Shown: positions 28,580-37,649 of the stretch, in pieces
Position numbering within the stretch: the stretch's first letter is position 1
Layout: every line of letters starts with the position of its first letter
Assembly: GCA_951812345.1 (NCBI GenBank)
Contig: OX638295.1
Span: 496,501 to 560,500 of the forward strand
Origin: Rhodothermales bacterium
Lineage (GTDB): Bacteria; Bacteroidota; Rhodothermia; Rhodothermales; VXPQ01
Reading direction: 5' to 3'
DNA length: 64,000 nucleotides
Notes under the pieces: model-generated
Seen by the model: the letters and a program-made list of their open reading frames with translations, nothing else
Told to the model about the DNA's origin: nothing
Databases searched by the model: none
Position numbers and translations under genes: made by a program

Positions 28580-29032
28580 ATGTTCACTTTTCGCGCCGTC
28601 GTTCTATGGATTCACCTGGCGGCGATCATCGTCTGGGTGGGCGGGATGATCGTCGTACCGTTTGTGGCGATGCCCGCCGTGCGCCGGTTTGGGGCCGAAC
28701 ACCTTGATCCCGGACGCGCCGCTACGCTTATCGAGACGCTGGTGCGCCGGTTCCAGCGGTTCAGCAGGGAGCTTTTCTTCACTATTCTGCTGACAGGGAT
28801 TTTCAATCTCATCAATGCGGGGTGGCTGACGAACTTCAGCTACCCGTCCGCTTATCTCCAACTGGTTGGCGCCAAGTTCGTCCTGTTCCTTACGATGGGC
28901 GTGAACCAGGCATGGTACAGCCTGGCGCTCGTGCCCCGGGGGAAAACGCGGACGGCCCTGTGGTCTGCGCTTGTCAACGCCGCACTTGCTGCGGTCGTGT
29001 TGTACCTGGGGCTCAGGTTGCGATTCGGATGA
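28580..29032 (+). CDS. CopD-like integral membrane protein
   Basis: The protein has 150 residues and four hydrophobic helices. LWIHLAAIIVWVGGMIV at the N-terminus is the CopD/DUF420-like histidine helix, and WYSLALVPRG follows in the third loop. Members of this group are linked with copper or haem handling in membranes. It is the last plus-strand gene of the CydA-like cluster, 49 bp after the zinc-ribbon gene, with a degenerate MITE end between them. Its 3' end overlaps the convergent gene by 20 bp. Confidence 0.72.
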   Translation: MFTFRAVVLWIHLAAIIVWVGGMIVVPFVAMPAVRRFGAEHLDPGRAATLIETLVRRFQRFSRELFFTILLTGIFNLINAGWLTNFSYPSAYLQLVGAKFVLFLTMGVNQAWYSLALVPRGKTRTALWSALVNAALAAVVLYLGLRLRFG

Positions 29033-29495
29033 TTGCGGCGATTTCTCCGGAAACATCCCCGGATTCCGCAAGCCTCCGTCGGAAATTTTCCGCATTACCC
29101 CCGATGTCTTCCAACAGATAGCCTGCGTCTTTCATCAGGCTCCGCCAGCGGTCGTCCATTGGGATGCACCGCGAGGCAATCATGGCATCCGGCAGCATGT
29201 CGATGCGCAGTTCGAAGAAACGGTGGAACCGCTCCATGGCGGCCAGTTCCACGGGATCGAAAGCGTCTCTGAAGGTCTCCGCTGCCTCGGGCGCCATATC
29301 GCCCTTCAGCCCATCCATATACCGCTCGCTCGGAACATACACGTCATCGAACCAGGCGCAAGCCAGTTCGTACGCCAACCTCGAACGTCCGAGGCGCTGC
29401 GACATCGTTTCCTGCGCTTCCTCGCTTGTCAGCAAGCCGAGCAGAGTAGCGACGCGCCGGCGGTGATCGGGGGAGGGAGCAAGGGGTTTGGGCAT
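29013..29495 (-). CDS. Hypothetical soluble protein
   Basis: The protein is 160 residues from ATG 29495; a TTG at 29519 would add eight residues. I do not recognise it. It is charged and helical (SEEAQETMSQRLGRSRLAYE, ELAAMERFHRFFELRIDML) and has no metal motif or membrane segment. It is convergent with the CopD-like gene, overlapping it by 20 bp. Its promoter region contains the 30-bp tandem repeat at 29521-29670, which may affect its expression. Confidence 0.7.
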   Translation of the reverse strand: MPKPLAPSPDHRRRVATLLGLLTSEEAQETMSQRLGRSRLAYELACAWFDDVYVPSERYMDGLKGDMAPEAAETFRDAFDPVELAAMERFHRFFELRIDMLPDAMIASRCIPMDDRWRSLMKDAGYLLEDIGGNAENFRRRLAESGDVSGEIAAIIRIAT

Positions 29496-29520
29496 GGCAT
29501 TGCAGGCAGGGTAGCGCAAG

Positions 29521-29670
29521 GTCCAACGGAATGAAACGCCTATCCGAAGAGTCCAACGGAATGAAACGCCTATCCGAAGAGTCCAACGGAATGAAACGCC
29601 TATCCGAAGAGTCCAACGGAATGAAACGCCTATCCGAAGAGTCCAACGGAATGAAACGCCTATCCGAAGA
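29521..29670. repeat. Perfect 30-bp tandem repeat, five copies
   Basis: A unit beginning GTCCAACGGA and ending TATCCGAAGA is repeated five times without a single mismatch at 29521, 29551, 29581, 29611 and 29641. No spacers separate the units, so this is not CRISPR. The unit length is a multiple of three; one minus-strand frame reads SSDRRFIPLD five times, but this frame runs antisense to no known gene and has no coding context. The whole stretch 29496-29819 (324 bp) between divergent genes holds this repeat and, after it, AT-rich sequence (29671-29720) that may contain a promoter for the GLPGLI gene. Identical copies imply recent expansion. Confidence 0.95.
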
Positions 29671-29819
29671 AAACAATCTCAGGTAACCCGGCAAACAATA
29701 TATTTATTCCGACGTTCGTTGTATACGTGTTCCGGTCGGGTTTGTACGGGATGTTTCTTCGACACATTGCCTGCGTGCGAACCATGTGCTCCCCCCTTAA
29801 TTTTGCCGTACGCCTTGCA

Positions 29820-30635
29820 ATGCGTTCCGTTTGCAGGGGAATGGCCCTTTTACTCCTGTTGGTCACTGTCCCGTATGCTTTGGTCCTGCCGCCAGCGCTT
29901 GCCCAAACGGCGGGAACGATCCGTTACCAGCGAACCGTAAAGCCGGAAATTCCCGAGGATTTCGAGTTGCCGCCCGCTCTGCGAGAAATGCAAGAGGAGA
30001 TATTGGCCTCGATGTCGGCGGTGGATACTACGGTCTGGCGCCTCCACTTCACGGAAAAGGCGTCGGTTATGATGGCGACCCCGGATTCGGCGGCAATCCC
30101 CGGTCGATCGGTGAACCGTTCCCGGGGGGATGTCAATATTCGCATTCGTACGCGAGGACGCCTGCGGGAGCGTACCGTAACGTACACCGATCTCGAAGCC
30201 TGGACGGTCACTGAACGGAAAGACTTTCTGGGCCGCGCTTTTCTGATACGAGGCGACCGGCCCGAATATGCATGGCGCCTCACGGGCGAACAGGGCGAGT
30301 ACCTCGGTTTTGCATGCCAGAAGGCGGTCACGGAAGCGGACAGCGCCACGGTAGAAGCCTGGTTCGCCCCGGAACTTCCCGTATCGGTCGGTCCTGCCTC
30401 GTTCGGAGGGTTGCCCGGTGCGATTCTGGTGCTGTCTATCGACAGGGAAAATCCTACTACCTACAGCGCTACGCACGTTTCGCTCGATGCGCCTGACGAA
30501 GCGTTGATCCGGGCGCCGGAAAAAGGGAAGGTCGTTACGCAGGAGGAGTTTGCCGCCATTCGGAAGGAAAAACTGGAAGAAATGCAGGGCCGGGGCGGTA
30601 ACAGGACCGTTATCCGGCGGATTGGCCGACGCTGA
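29820..30635 (+). CDS. GLPGLI family secreted protein
   Basis: ATG 29820 gives a 271-residue protein with a signal sequence (MALLLLLVTVPYALVLPPALA); earlier in-frame ATGs exist at 29751 and 29784. The hallmark GLPGAI occurs at about residues 201-206, in the GLPGLI position, preceded by the WFAPELPVSVGPASFGG region typical of this Bacteroidota family. Its function is unknown, but the genes usually stand before a TonB-dependent receptor, as here (54 bp). It is probably periplasmic or outer-membrane associated. Confidence 0.85.
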   Translation: MRSVCRGMALLLLLVTVPYALVLPPALAQTAGTIRYQRTVKPEIPEDFELPPALREMQEEILASMSAVDTTVWRLHFTEKASVMMATPDSAAIPGRSVNRSRGDVNIRIRTRGRLRERTVTYTDLEAWTVTERKDFLGRAFLIRGDRPEYAWRLTGEQGEYLGFACQKAVTEADSATVEAWFAPELPVSVGPASFGGLPGAILVLSIDRENPTTYSATHVSLDAPDEALIRAPEKGKVVTQEEFAAIRKEKLEEMQGRGGNRTVIRRIGRR

Positions 30636-30689
30636 CGTCCGGGCATCCGCTTTGTTTTCGCTATCCCAATGTACTCCCAACCGATCGTT

Positions 30690-33503
30690 ATGAAATATGT
30701 ATGCATGGGTTGGCAGGCGGCAAGCCTCCGGGTAGTTGCTTGTCTTTTTGTCTGCCTCCTGGGTACGGAAACAGCTACGGCTCAGAATAGCCGTTTCGAG
30801 GTTACCGGCGTGGTCGTGGATTCGACGGGCGTGGGGCTTCCGAGCGCGACGGTGGTGGCGCTCACCCGCGAAGATTCGGTTATGACCCGGTTCTCGACGA
30901 CCGATCGGGACGGGGCGTTTACCCTTCGGCGTGTTCCCGAAGGCGCGTATATCCTGCAGATCACCTATGTCGGGTTCCGGGCGCACCGGCAGGACATGGA
31001 TCTGTCGGGCGGCGACTACGATGCGGGGACCATCGTACTCGAAGCCTCGACGGTCGAACTGGACGAACTGGTGATCGGCGCCGAGCACATACCCATTGTC
31101 GTTAAAGTAGATACGCTCGAATACAATGCTGCTGCCTTCGCGACGCGCCCCAACGACATGGTGGAAGACTTGCTCCGGCGATTGCCTGGCATAGAGGTAG
31201 AGGACGACGGCACAATCCGGGCGCAAGGGGAAGAAGTGCAGAAAGTGCTGGTCGAGAACAAGGAATTTTTTGGAGACGATCCCGCCATTGCCACCAAAAA
31301 CCTGCCCGCGAATGTGGTCGAAAAGGTGCAGGTATACGATAAAGCGTCGGACATGGAGGAGTTTACCGGTATCGAGGACGGAGAGGATGTCAAAACCATC
31401 AATCTGGATCTGAAAGAAGAGGCGGAAAGAGGATATTTCGGTCATTTGACGGGGGGATACGGGAGCGAGGAGCACTACGACGGCAATGTTTCCGTAAACC
31501 GCTTCGGCCCGTCCACGCAGTGGTCTCTCATCGGGAACGTCAACAACGTCAACCGGCAGAATTTTTCGTTCGGCGATATCCTTACGATGATGGGAGGAAT
31601 GCAGGCGATGGGCGGGTCCATAACCTTTCGGAGTGGCGCTTCCGGTTTTTCCTCCAACCGGGACGGGTTGTCGGAGACCGTTTCGGTCGGGCTCAATGCG
31701 AACAGGGATTTCGGAGAGAATACCTGGGCCCACGCCAGTTATTTCCTGTCGAACGTGGATAACCGGCAGGATCGCGTGGCGCAGCAGCAGCAATTGCTTG
31801 GGCCCGTGCAGTCTTCTTTCGTGAACGAGACCGGCGGGCAGACCAGCGATAACCTGACCCACCGGTTGACCGTGAACGCCTCTCACGAATTAGGGGAAGG
31901 GCACGACCTGCGACTGCGCGGCGGACTGACGGCGGGCGCCTCCTCGCTGGCGAATATTTCGGAGACCGTTACGCTGGCTCGGGGGGCGACCGAGAACGCG
32001 GCCCTGGCCGATTACAGGTCGGAAAGCGACAACCTGGGCGCAAACGGTTCGCTGACATGGCGTCGTCGGCTCGACGAAAAGGGTCGCAGTCTGGTGGGAG
32101 AAGTGCGGGGCCGCCTGAACGACGACGACATGTCCGGCGATCTCCGTTCGATTACACGGTTTTTCGAGGAGGGGAACGTACTTTCCCGCGACGAAATCAT
32201 GCAGTTGCAAACACGTCCAGGGAGTTCGTTGCAATCGACGCAACAGCTTTCGTATATCGAACCTGTCGGGGAAGGGGGTAGGCTGGAATTTCAAGTAGAG
32301 AGCCGGCAGTTGGAGGAAGAACGCAGGCAGTCGGTGTTCGACATGGTATCCGGCGCTTCCGTTTTCAACGACAGGCTTTCCTCCGGCTACGACCGTACGT
32401 ATTCCTATGTGCAGGGCGGCGTTCGATACCAGGCAAGCGGAGAAAAATTCAAGGCCGGTATAGGCGCCAATCTGCAAAAATCGACGCTGGCCGGGAATAT
32501 TGTCGGCTTGACCGGCGAGGAGGTCCACGCACGGATCGAAAACGCATACACACATGTGTTGCCCCGGGCGAATTTCAGGTATGATCTTGGCGAACGGATG
32601 GATTTATCGCTGGAGTACTCGGGGCGTGCGCGGGAACCGTCCATTACCGATCTGCAACCCCTTACGAACAACACCAATCCACTGCTTGTGCGTACGGGAA
32701 ATCCTGCGCTGAAGCCGGAATATCGTCACAACGTCGATCTGCGTTTCTCTTTCTACGATCCCTTCACGTTTACGAAGGTGTTCGTGTTTGCCCGGAGCAC
32801 CTACGTGAACAACGACATTGTGCAGTCGAGAGTCGTGGACGAACGGTTCCGACAGGTCATTACCTCGGTCAATGCGGACGGCTCCTGGCGGTTCTCGGGA
32901 AGCGTTCATTTCGGTACGCCTGTCCGTCCCCTCGGCCTGGAAATCAATGTGTCCAATAATCCGGTATTCGAGCGCAGCCTCGAATATGTCAACGAGGCCG
33001 AGAACAGGGCGCGCATCCTGCGCCATACGATCGATGTCGGCCTGAATAATCGGAATACGGACCTGTTCGATATACGGGCAGGCGCCCGGTACACCTTCAA
33101 TGCGGCGGACTACTCGCTGAACGAGGAGCAGAATCGGCAGTACGTCAATCGTACCTACTACGCCGATGCGACGCTGTATTTCACCGAAAAATGGCGCGTA
33201 ACCGGTTCGTTCGATTACCGGACCTATTCTCGGGAAGTGTTCGGCGACGTCGGCAGCGTGCCCATCCTGGGGGCTTCAGTTGCGCGGTCCTTGATGAACG
33301 AACGCGCCGACATCGAACTGACAGGATTCGATCTGCTCGGACGGAACGAGGATGTCCGGTTTTCCAATACGAACACGTACATCCGGGAGGAGCGGATCGC
33401 TTCGCTGGGGCGTTACGTTCTGCTTAAATTCTCGTACCGACTTTCTCCCGGTTCAGGCGCCGGATCGAAACGCAGGGGGCGCGGCCTACGAATAAATCTA
33501 TAG
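30690..33503 (+). CDS. TonB-dependent receptor-like outer membrane beta-barrel protein
   Basis: The protein is 937 residues from ATG 30690 (ATG 30669 is also in frame). A signal peptide ends near ATATAQ. A carboxypeptidase-regulatory-like domain follows (VTGVVVDSTGVGLPSATV, GAYILQITYVGFRAH), then a plug-like domain (NDMVEDLLRRLPGIEVEDDG, VLVENKEFFGDDP) and a long beta-barrel rich in aromatic and Asn residues. This is the Bacteroidota outer-membrane-beta-barrel/TonB receptor group that accompanies GLPGLI proteins; its substrate is unknown. The stop codon TAG (33501-33503) overlaps the first bases of a MITE, so the original C-terminus may have been altered by insertion. Confidence 0.9.
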   Translation: MKYVCMGWQAASLRVVACLFVCLLGTETATAQNSRFEVTGVVVDSTGVGLPSATVVALTREDSVMTRFSTTDRDGAFTLRRVPEGAYILQITYVGFRAHRQDMDLSGGDYDAGTIVLEASTVELDELVIGAEHIPIVVKVDTLEYNAAAFATRPNDMVEDLLRRLPGIEVEDDGTIRAQGEEVQKVLVENKEFFGDDPAIATKNLPANVVEKVQVYDKASDMEEFTGIEDGEDVKTINLDLKEEAERGYFGHLTGGYGSEEHYDGNVSVNRFGPSTQWSLIGNVNNVNRQNFSFGDILTMMGGMQAMGGSITFRSGASGFSSNRDGLSETVSVGLNANRDFGENTWAHASYFLSNVDNRQDRVAQQQQLLGPVQSSFVNETGGQTSDNLTHRLTVNASHELGEGHDLRLRGGLTAGASSLANISETVTLARGATENAALADYRSESDNLGANGSLTWRRRLDEKGRSLVGEVRGRLNDDDMSGDLRSITRFFEEGNVLSRDEIMQLQTRPGSSLQSTQQLSYIEPVGEGGRLEFQVESRQLEEERRQSVFDMVSGASVFNDRLSSGYDRTYSYVQGGVRYQASGEKFKAGIGANLQKSTLAGNIVGLTGEEVHARIENAYTHVLPRANFRYDLGERMDLSLEYSGRAREPSITDLQPLTNNTNPLLVRTGNPALKPEYRHNVDLRFSFYDPFTFTKVFVFARSTYVNNDIVQSRVVDERFRQVITSVNADGSWRFSGSVHFGTPVRPLGLEINVSNNPVFERSLEYVNEAENRARILRHTIDVGLNNRNTDLFDIRAGARYTFNAADYSLNEEQNRQYVNRTYYADATLYFTEKWRVTGSFDYRTYSREVFGDVGSVPILGASVARSLMNERADIELTGFDLLGRNEDVRFSNTNTYIREERIASLGRYVLLKFSYRLSPGSGAGSKRRGRGLRINL

Positions 33504-33741
33504 GATACTCTGATTAAGTTCGCAAAGCTCAGAGGCTGAGAGGGGTGTGCTGGCAAGGAATGACGAAGCGGTGTGGCAGGCCCCACACAATGAGAAATGA
33601 TGCGGCCTCTCCCGAAGGGTGCGTCACGTCCGCGATGCTCCGAATCCGCAGTGTTTTCCGCTGATTCCGACGATGGAATCATGACATCCTATCCGCGCGA
33701 AAGTAAAATGCTGAGCGAAGTGGTTTTGATCAGAGTATCCT
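33502..33741. mobile_element. MITE-like element, about 240 bp (inverted ends AGGATACTCTGAT)
   Basis: The left end AGGATACTCTGAT (33502-33514) and right end ATCAGAGTATCCT (33729-33741) are exact inverted repeats; including flanking TAT/ATA the match is 16 bp. The interior shares CTCAGAGGCTGAGAGG, the GGAATGACGAAGC block, the CCCGAAGGG stretch and GCAGTGTTTTCCGCT with the element at 49548-49803, in the opposite orientation. No plausible protein is encoded. This element accounts for the 307-bp space between the TonB receptor and the convergent hypothetical gene. Confidence 0.88.
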
Positions 33742-33810
33742 ATAACTATTGCATGAGAGGGTTCATTTTGCGCCTCCGGCAGGACAGTCCATCGATCCCG
33801 CTTTCCCCCG

Positions 33811-34182
33811 TCATAAATCCATACTCGGCAGGTCCGTCCACTTCGGTTCGCCTTCGGGCTTGAAGTTCTGCGTAGCCACGAAATTCCATCCTTCGTGGAA
33901 ATTGAGTTTGTACTTCCCGCCTCCGAAGCGTTCGAACAGATATCCCTCCGGGTCCCGGAACAGATCCATGCATTCCGCTGCCGGGAGACGGTCCAGTCCC
34001 TTGAAGCGGACCGATCCGCGCCAGGGTTCCTGCACCAGAATGGTCACGGTGGACGATCCGAGGAGGCGCATGAAGGCCGCATCCAGATCGGACATGTCCG
34101 GGTCGTCTATTCCCCGGCGCTCGAAGCTCTTGCGCACGTAAGGTTCGAACAGGGGCCAAAGCCATTCCATCTTTTCACACAA
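33811..34182 (-). CDS. Hypothetical small protein
   Basis: The protein has 123 residues and no recognised family. It has no signal or membrane segment and is rich in Phe/Trp (MEWLWPLFEPYVRKSFERRG, YKLNFHEGWNFVATQNF). A second in-frame start lies four codons in (34170). It is divergent from the cupredoxin lipoprotein gene with an 88-bp shared upstream region, and its 3' end is 69 bp from a MITE. Confidence 0.65.
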   Translation of the reverse strand: MCEKMEWLWPLFEPYVRKSFERRGIDDPDMSDLDAAFMRLLGSSTVTILVQEPWRGSVRFKGLDRLPAAECMDLFRDPEGYLFERFGGGKYKLNFHEGWNFVATQNFKPEGEPKWTDLPSMDL

Positions 34183-34197
34183 ATTTATTTTTAGTAT

Positions 34198-34206
34198 TGC
34201 TATACT
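34198..34206 (+). promoter_or_regulatory. Candidate extended -10 promoter for the second oxidase operon
   Basis: TGC followed by TATACT (34201-34206) forms an extended -10 element 65 bp upstream of the lipoprotein ATG at 34271. A second -10-like sequence, GATAAT, is at 34213-34218. No good -35 accompanies either. The region is markedly AT-rich compared with its surroundings. Confidence 0.35.
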
Positions 34207-34270
34207 ATCGACGATAATTGTGCATAGATACGCACATACCGTTTCTTAACCAAACGCAAGAACGTTCCCC

Positions 34271-35053
34271 ATGAACAGAATTACGTTTTACATGCTCCCG
34301 CTCGCTCTGGTCGCGATGCTTATCGCGGGCTGCGGCGGCGGTGGCGCCGACGCGGGCGGCGACTCCACGGAAGGCGGCGATACGGCCGCAGAGGAATATA
34401 CACCGGCGGGAAGTGCTGTTGTGTCGGGCTCCATTCAGTTTACGGGTACGGCCCCTGAGCAGCCAGAGCTTAATCTCGATCGCGAGTGCATGGCCCTGCG
34501 CGAGGCGCCGGCCCTCAGCCGGAAGATCGTTGTCAACGACAACGGCACGCTGCGCTGGGTGTTCGTGCACGTCAAGGACGGCCTCGGAGATATGACGTTC
34601 CCGGCGCGTTCCGAGCCGGTTGTGCTGGATCAGGTAGGATGCACCTATGAGCCGCATGTGTTCGGCGTGCAGGCCGGACAGCCCATCAAGATTCGTAACA
34701 GCGACCCCCTGCTGCACAACATTCATGCACTGCCGGAAGCGAACCGTCCGTTCAATTTCGGGATGCCCACGGCAGGCCAGGAGCGCGAGGAAACCTTCCG
34801 GGTTCCCGAGATCATGGCCCGCATCAAGTGCGACGTGCATCCCTGGATGGAATCCTGGGCCGGCGTCACGGCGCATCCCTATTTCAGTACATCCGACGAA
34901 GCGGGTGGATACTCCATAGGCGATCTGCCTGCAGGCGACTATGTCATCGAAGCCTGGCACGAAGAATACGGTGTGCAGGAGCAGAGCGTGAGTGTGGCCG
35001 ACGGCGAATCCGTTATGCTCGACTTTACCTTCGGCGACGGAGCAGAGGCGTAA
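34271..35053 (+). CDS. Lipoprotein with cupredoxin-like domain and probable type-1 copper site
   Basis: The protein has 260 residues. The signal ends with the lipobox LIAGC20, followed by a Gly/Asp-rich linker. The domain at about 50-205 resembles plastocyanin-like proteins. Candidate copper ligands are H149 (LLHNIH), C187, H190 and M193 (CDVHPWM). The C-terminal part (GGYSIGDLPAGDYVIEAWHE) is a carboxypeptidase-regulatory-like beta-sandwich. It lies 104 bp before the A1-type oxidase subunit I gene, so it may be the periplasmic electron donor to that oxidase. That is inference from position and ligands; some family members lack copper. Confidence 0.82.
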   Translation: MNRITFYMLPLALVAMLIAGCGGGGADAGGDSTEGGDTAAEEYTPAGSAVVSGSIQFTGTAPEQPELNLDRECMALREAPALSRKIVVNDNGTLRWVFVHVKDGLGDMTFPARSEPVVLDQVGCTYEPHVFGVQAGQPIKIRNSDPLLHNIHALPEANRPFNFGMPTAGQEREETFRVPEIMARIKCDVHPWMESWAGVTAHPYFSTSDEAGGYSIGDLPAGDYVIEAWHEEYGVQEQSVSVADGESVMLDFTFGDGAEA

Positions 35054-35157
35054 GCGCCGGCAATGACACGCGTCCGGCGCGGTAAGGCGGTTTGTCATGC
35101 TGCGCCGGGCGCGAGCCGGTCATCTATTTTCCTGACGAATAAGTCCTATTGATCATT

Positions 35158-36936
35158 ATGGCTGATCACGCAGCCGTCCCGGAAGGCCACCACGGGGAAG
35201 ACGTTCACCATACCTCCTTCTGGAGGAAATACATTTTCTCGACTGACCACAAGGTCATCGGGATTCAGTACGGCATTACAGCACTTCTTTTTCTGCTGTT
35301 CGGGTTCTCTCTCGTGATGCTCATGCGGTGGCAGCTCGCCTATCCCGGAGAGCCGGTGCCGCTGATCGGCTGGCTTTTCACCGACGACACGATGCCCGGG
35401 GGGATCATGCTCCCCGAATTTTACAACCAACTGGGCGCCATGCACGGCACCATCATGGTGTTTCTGGGCATCGTGCCGCTGGCGGTGGGGGCGTTCGGCA
35501 ACTACATCGTCCCGCTGCAGATCGGTGCGCCGGACATGGCGTTTCCGAAGCTCAATATGGCCAGTTACTGGGCCTTTTTCGTGGGCGGCGTGATCATGCT
35601 GGGCAGTTTCTTTGTGCCTGCCGGCGCCGCCAAGGCCGGCTGGACTTCGTATGCCCCCTTGTCTGTCATCGAGTCGATGGGGCAGACGATGTGGCTTCTT
35701 GGCATGGTTTTTCTCATTACGTCATCCCTGCTGGGCGCCGTCAATTTCCTGACGACCATCGTGCAGCTTCGGGCCGAGGGGATGACCTTCATGCGGATGC
35801 CCTTCTTCGTGTGGGCGCAGTTCATCACGTCTTTTCTGTTGCTGCTGGCGTTTCCGCCACTGGAAGCTGCCGCTTTCCTGCAACTGTCCGACCGCTTGCT
35901 CGACACCAGTTTCTTTATGCCGTCGGGGCTTGTTGTAAGCGGCGAGGTGGTCGATGTGGCGGGCGGGGGCAGTCCATTGCTTTGGCAGCATCTGTTCTGG
36001 TTCCTCGCTCACCCGGAGGTGTATGTACTGGTGCTGCCGGCCATGGGTATCGTTGCGGAGATCATCGCCAACAACTCGCGGAAGCCGCTCCGGGGATACA
36101 AGGCGATGGTGTATTCCCTGATTTTCCTCGGCTTCATGTCGTTCATCGTCTGGGCGCACCACATGTTCATTACCGGAATGGGGCAGGCGATGAGCGTGTT
36201 TTTCCAGACCACCACGATGATTATCTCGATCCCGTCGGTGATTATTCTTACGGCGCTTTTTCTGTCGCTGTGGGGGGGGTCTATCCGGTTCACGACGCCC
36301 ATGCTCTTTGCGCTGGGCTTTTTGCCCATGTTCGGCATCGGCGGGCTCACGGGGTTGCCGTTGGGGTTGGCTCCCACCGATATTCCCCTGCACGATACCT
36401 ACTACGTGATCGGGCACTTCCATTATGTGGTGGCGCCGGGCACTATTCTCGCCCTCATGGCCGGCATTTATTACTGGTTCCCGAAGATGACCGGGCGAAC
36501 CATGAACGACACGCTCGGCAAGATCCACTTCTGGGGTACGATCGTCAGCATGAATTTTATCTTCTTCCCCATGCTCATTCAGGGGATGGCCGGCGTTTCG
36601 CGGCGGTTGTATGACGGCGGGGAGATTTACGCCCATGCACAGGATGTGATCGTCTACAACGAAGTGATGTCGATCGCCTCATGGGTGCTGTTCGTTTTCC
36701 AGATCCCGTTTATCGTGAATCTTCTTATCAGCCTGAAGAAGGGGAAAGCGGCCACAGACAACCACTGGGACGCCACGACCATCGAATGGTCGGCGGCCCC
36801 GTCTCCGCCTGTCGGGCACGGCAACTTCCACGACCTGCCGCAGGTGTACCGGGATCCGTACGAATACAGCCACCCGGACCATGACGAAGATTACTGGCCG
36901 CAGAATGCTCCGCCTGCCGAAGCATCGGAAGATTAA
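35158..36936 (+). CDS. Cytochrome c oxidase subunit I (A1-type, second oxidase)
   Basis: The protein is 592 residues from ATG 35158 (an in-frame TTG lies 9 bp upstream). Haem-copper signatures are LFWFLAHPEVYVLVLP (CuB histidine, cross-linked tyrosine and the glutamate of the A1 proton path), VWAHHMFITG, and HDTYYVIGHFHYVVAPG. Its HPEVY differs from the HPAVY of the caa3 enzyme in this window, so the cell has two distinct A-family oxidases. Subunit III follows after 56 bp, while subunit II is last in the operon, an unusual order. Confidence 0.95.
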   Translation: MADHAAVPEGHHGEDVHHTSFWRKYIFSTDHKVIGIQYGITALLFLLFGFSLVMLMRWQLAYPGEPVPLIGWLFTDDTMPGGIMLPEFYNQLGAMHGTIMVFLGIVPLAVGAFGNYIVPLQIGAPDMAFPKLNMASYWAFFVGGVIMLGSFFVPAGAAKAGWTSYAPLSVIESMGQTMWLLGMVFLITSSLLGAVNFLTTIVQLRAEGMTFMRMPFFVWAQFITSFLLLLAFPPLEAAAFLQLSDRLLDTSFFMPSGLVVSGEVVDVAGGGSPLLWQHLFWFLAHPEVYVLVLPAMGIVAEIIANNSRKPLRGYKAMVYSLIFLGFMSFIVWAHHMFITGMGQAMSVFFQTTTMIISIPSVIILTALFLSLWGGSIRFTTPMLFALGFLPMFGIGGLTGLPLGLAPTDIPLHDTYYVIGHFHYVVAPGTILALMAGIYYWFPKMTGRTMNDTLGKIHFWGTIVSMNFIFFPMLIQGMAGVSRRLYDGGEIYAHAQDVIVYNEVMSIASWVLFVFQIPFIVNLLISLKKGKAATDNHWDATTIEWSAAPSPPVGHGNFHDLPQVYRDPYEYSHPDHDEDYWPQNAPPAEASED

Positions 36937-36992
36937 TGCGAGACCGGACTGCCTGCCGTATGTATGAAACCCGTTTGTGAACCCTGACCGCC

Positions 36993-37610
36993 ATGCAAAT
37001 TCCATTCACCGTTGCGCCCCGGCCTGATACGGGCGTGAACAATGCAAAGATCGGGGTGTGGCTTTTTCTCGCCTCCGAAGTCATGCTGTTCGGCGGACTG
37101 TTCTCGGCATATATCTTCCTGCGCATCGGCGCCCCGGAATGGCCCGGCGAGATAGGCGGACATATGTACGAACGGGCTTCGGACATTCTGAATGTTCCGC
37201 TGGCCACCCTCAACACGATCATACTTATCGGGTCGAGCGTTACGATGGTGATGTCCTGGGCATCCCTTGCGATGAAACGGTTCGACCGGTACCGGTTGTA
37301 TATGGGCGCCACCATTGCACTCGGCTTCGCCTTCCTGATCGTAAAGGCCTTCGAGTACGGCGAAAAGTTCAGCCACGGATACCTGCCCGCCGAAAACAAT
37401 TTCCTTGCCATCTACTTCGTGTTGACCGGCTTGCACGGCCTGCACGTGATCGGCGGCATTATCGTCAACATGTACTTCATGTGGCCGGGCGCCCGCATGT
37501 GGAAGACCGACCCGAAACGATTCACGAACCGGATCGAGATCGCGGGCCTTTACTGGCACTTTGTCGATCTCGTATGGATATTCCTCTTTCCGACGATTTA
37601 CCTGCTTTAA
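36993..37610 (+). CDS. Cytochrome c oxidase subunit III (second oxidase)
   Basis: The protein has 205 residues and about five helices. KIGVWLFLASEVMLFGGLFSA and IEIAGLYWHFVDLVWIFLFP are the usual first- and last-helix motifs of subunit III. It stabilises the catalytic subunit. It is followed after 39 bp by the subunit IV gene. Confidence 0.94.
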   Translation: MQIPFTVAPRPDTGVNNAKIGVWLFLASEVMLFGGLFSAYIFLRIGAPEWPGEIGGHMYERASDILNVPLATLNTIILIGSSVTMVMSWASLAMKRFDRYRLYMGATIALGFAFLIVKAFEYGEKFSHGYLPAENNFLAIYFVLTGLHGLHVIGGIIVNMYFMWPGARMWKTDPKRFTNRIEIAGLYWHFVDLVWIFLFPTIYLL

Positions 37611-37649
37611 TACTCCAGGCGTGCAGACCTGGTCAACGTACAGCGCATT

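Noticed and set aside
29521-29670. CRISPR array
   Set aside because: The 30-bp units are directly adjacent with no spacers and no cas genes are nearby; it is a simple tandem repeat.
35054-35080. Intrinsic terminator after the copper lipoprotein gene
   Set aside because: GCGCCGG and CCGGCGC can pair, but there is no T-tract and the oxidase genes continue downstream, so termination here is unlikely.
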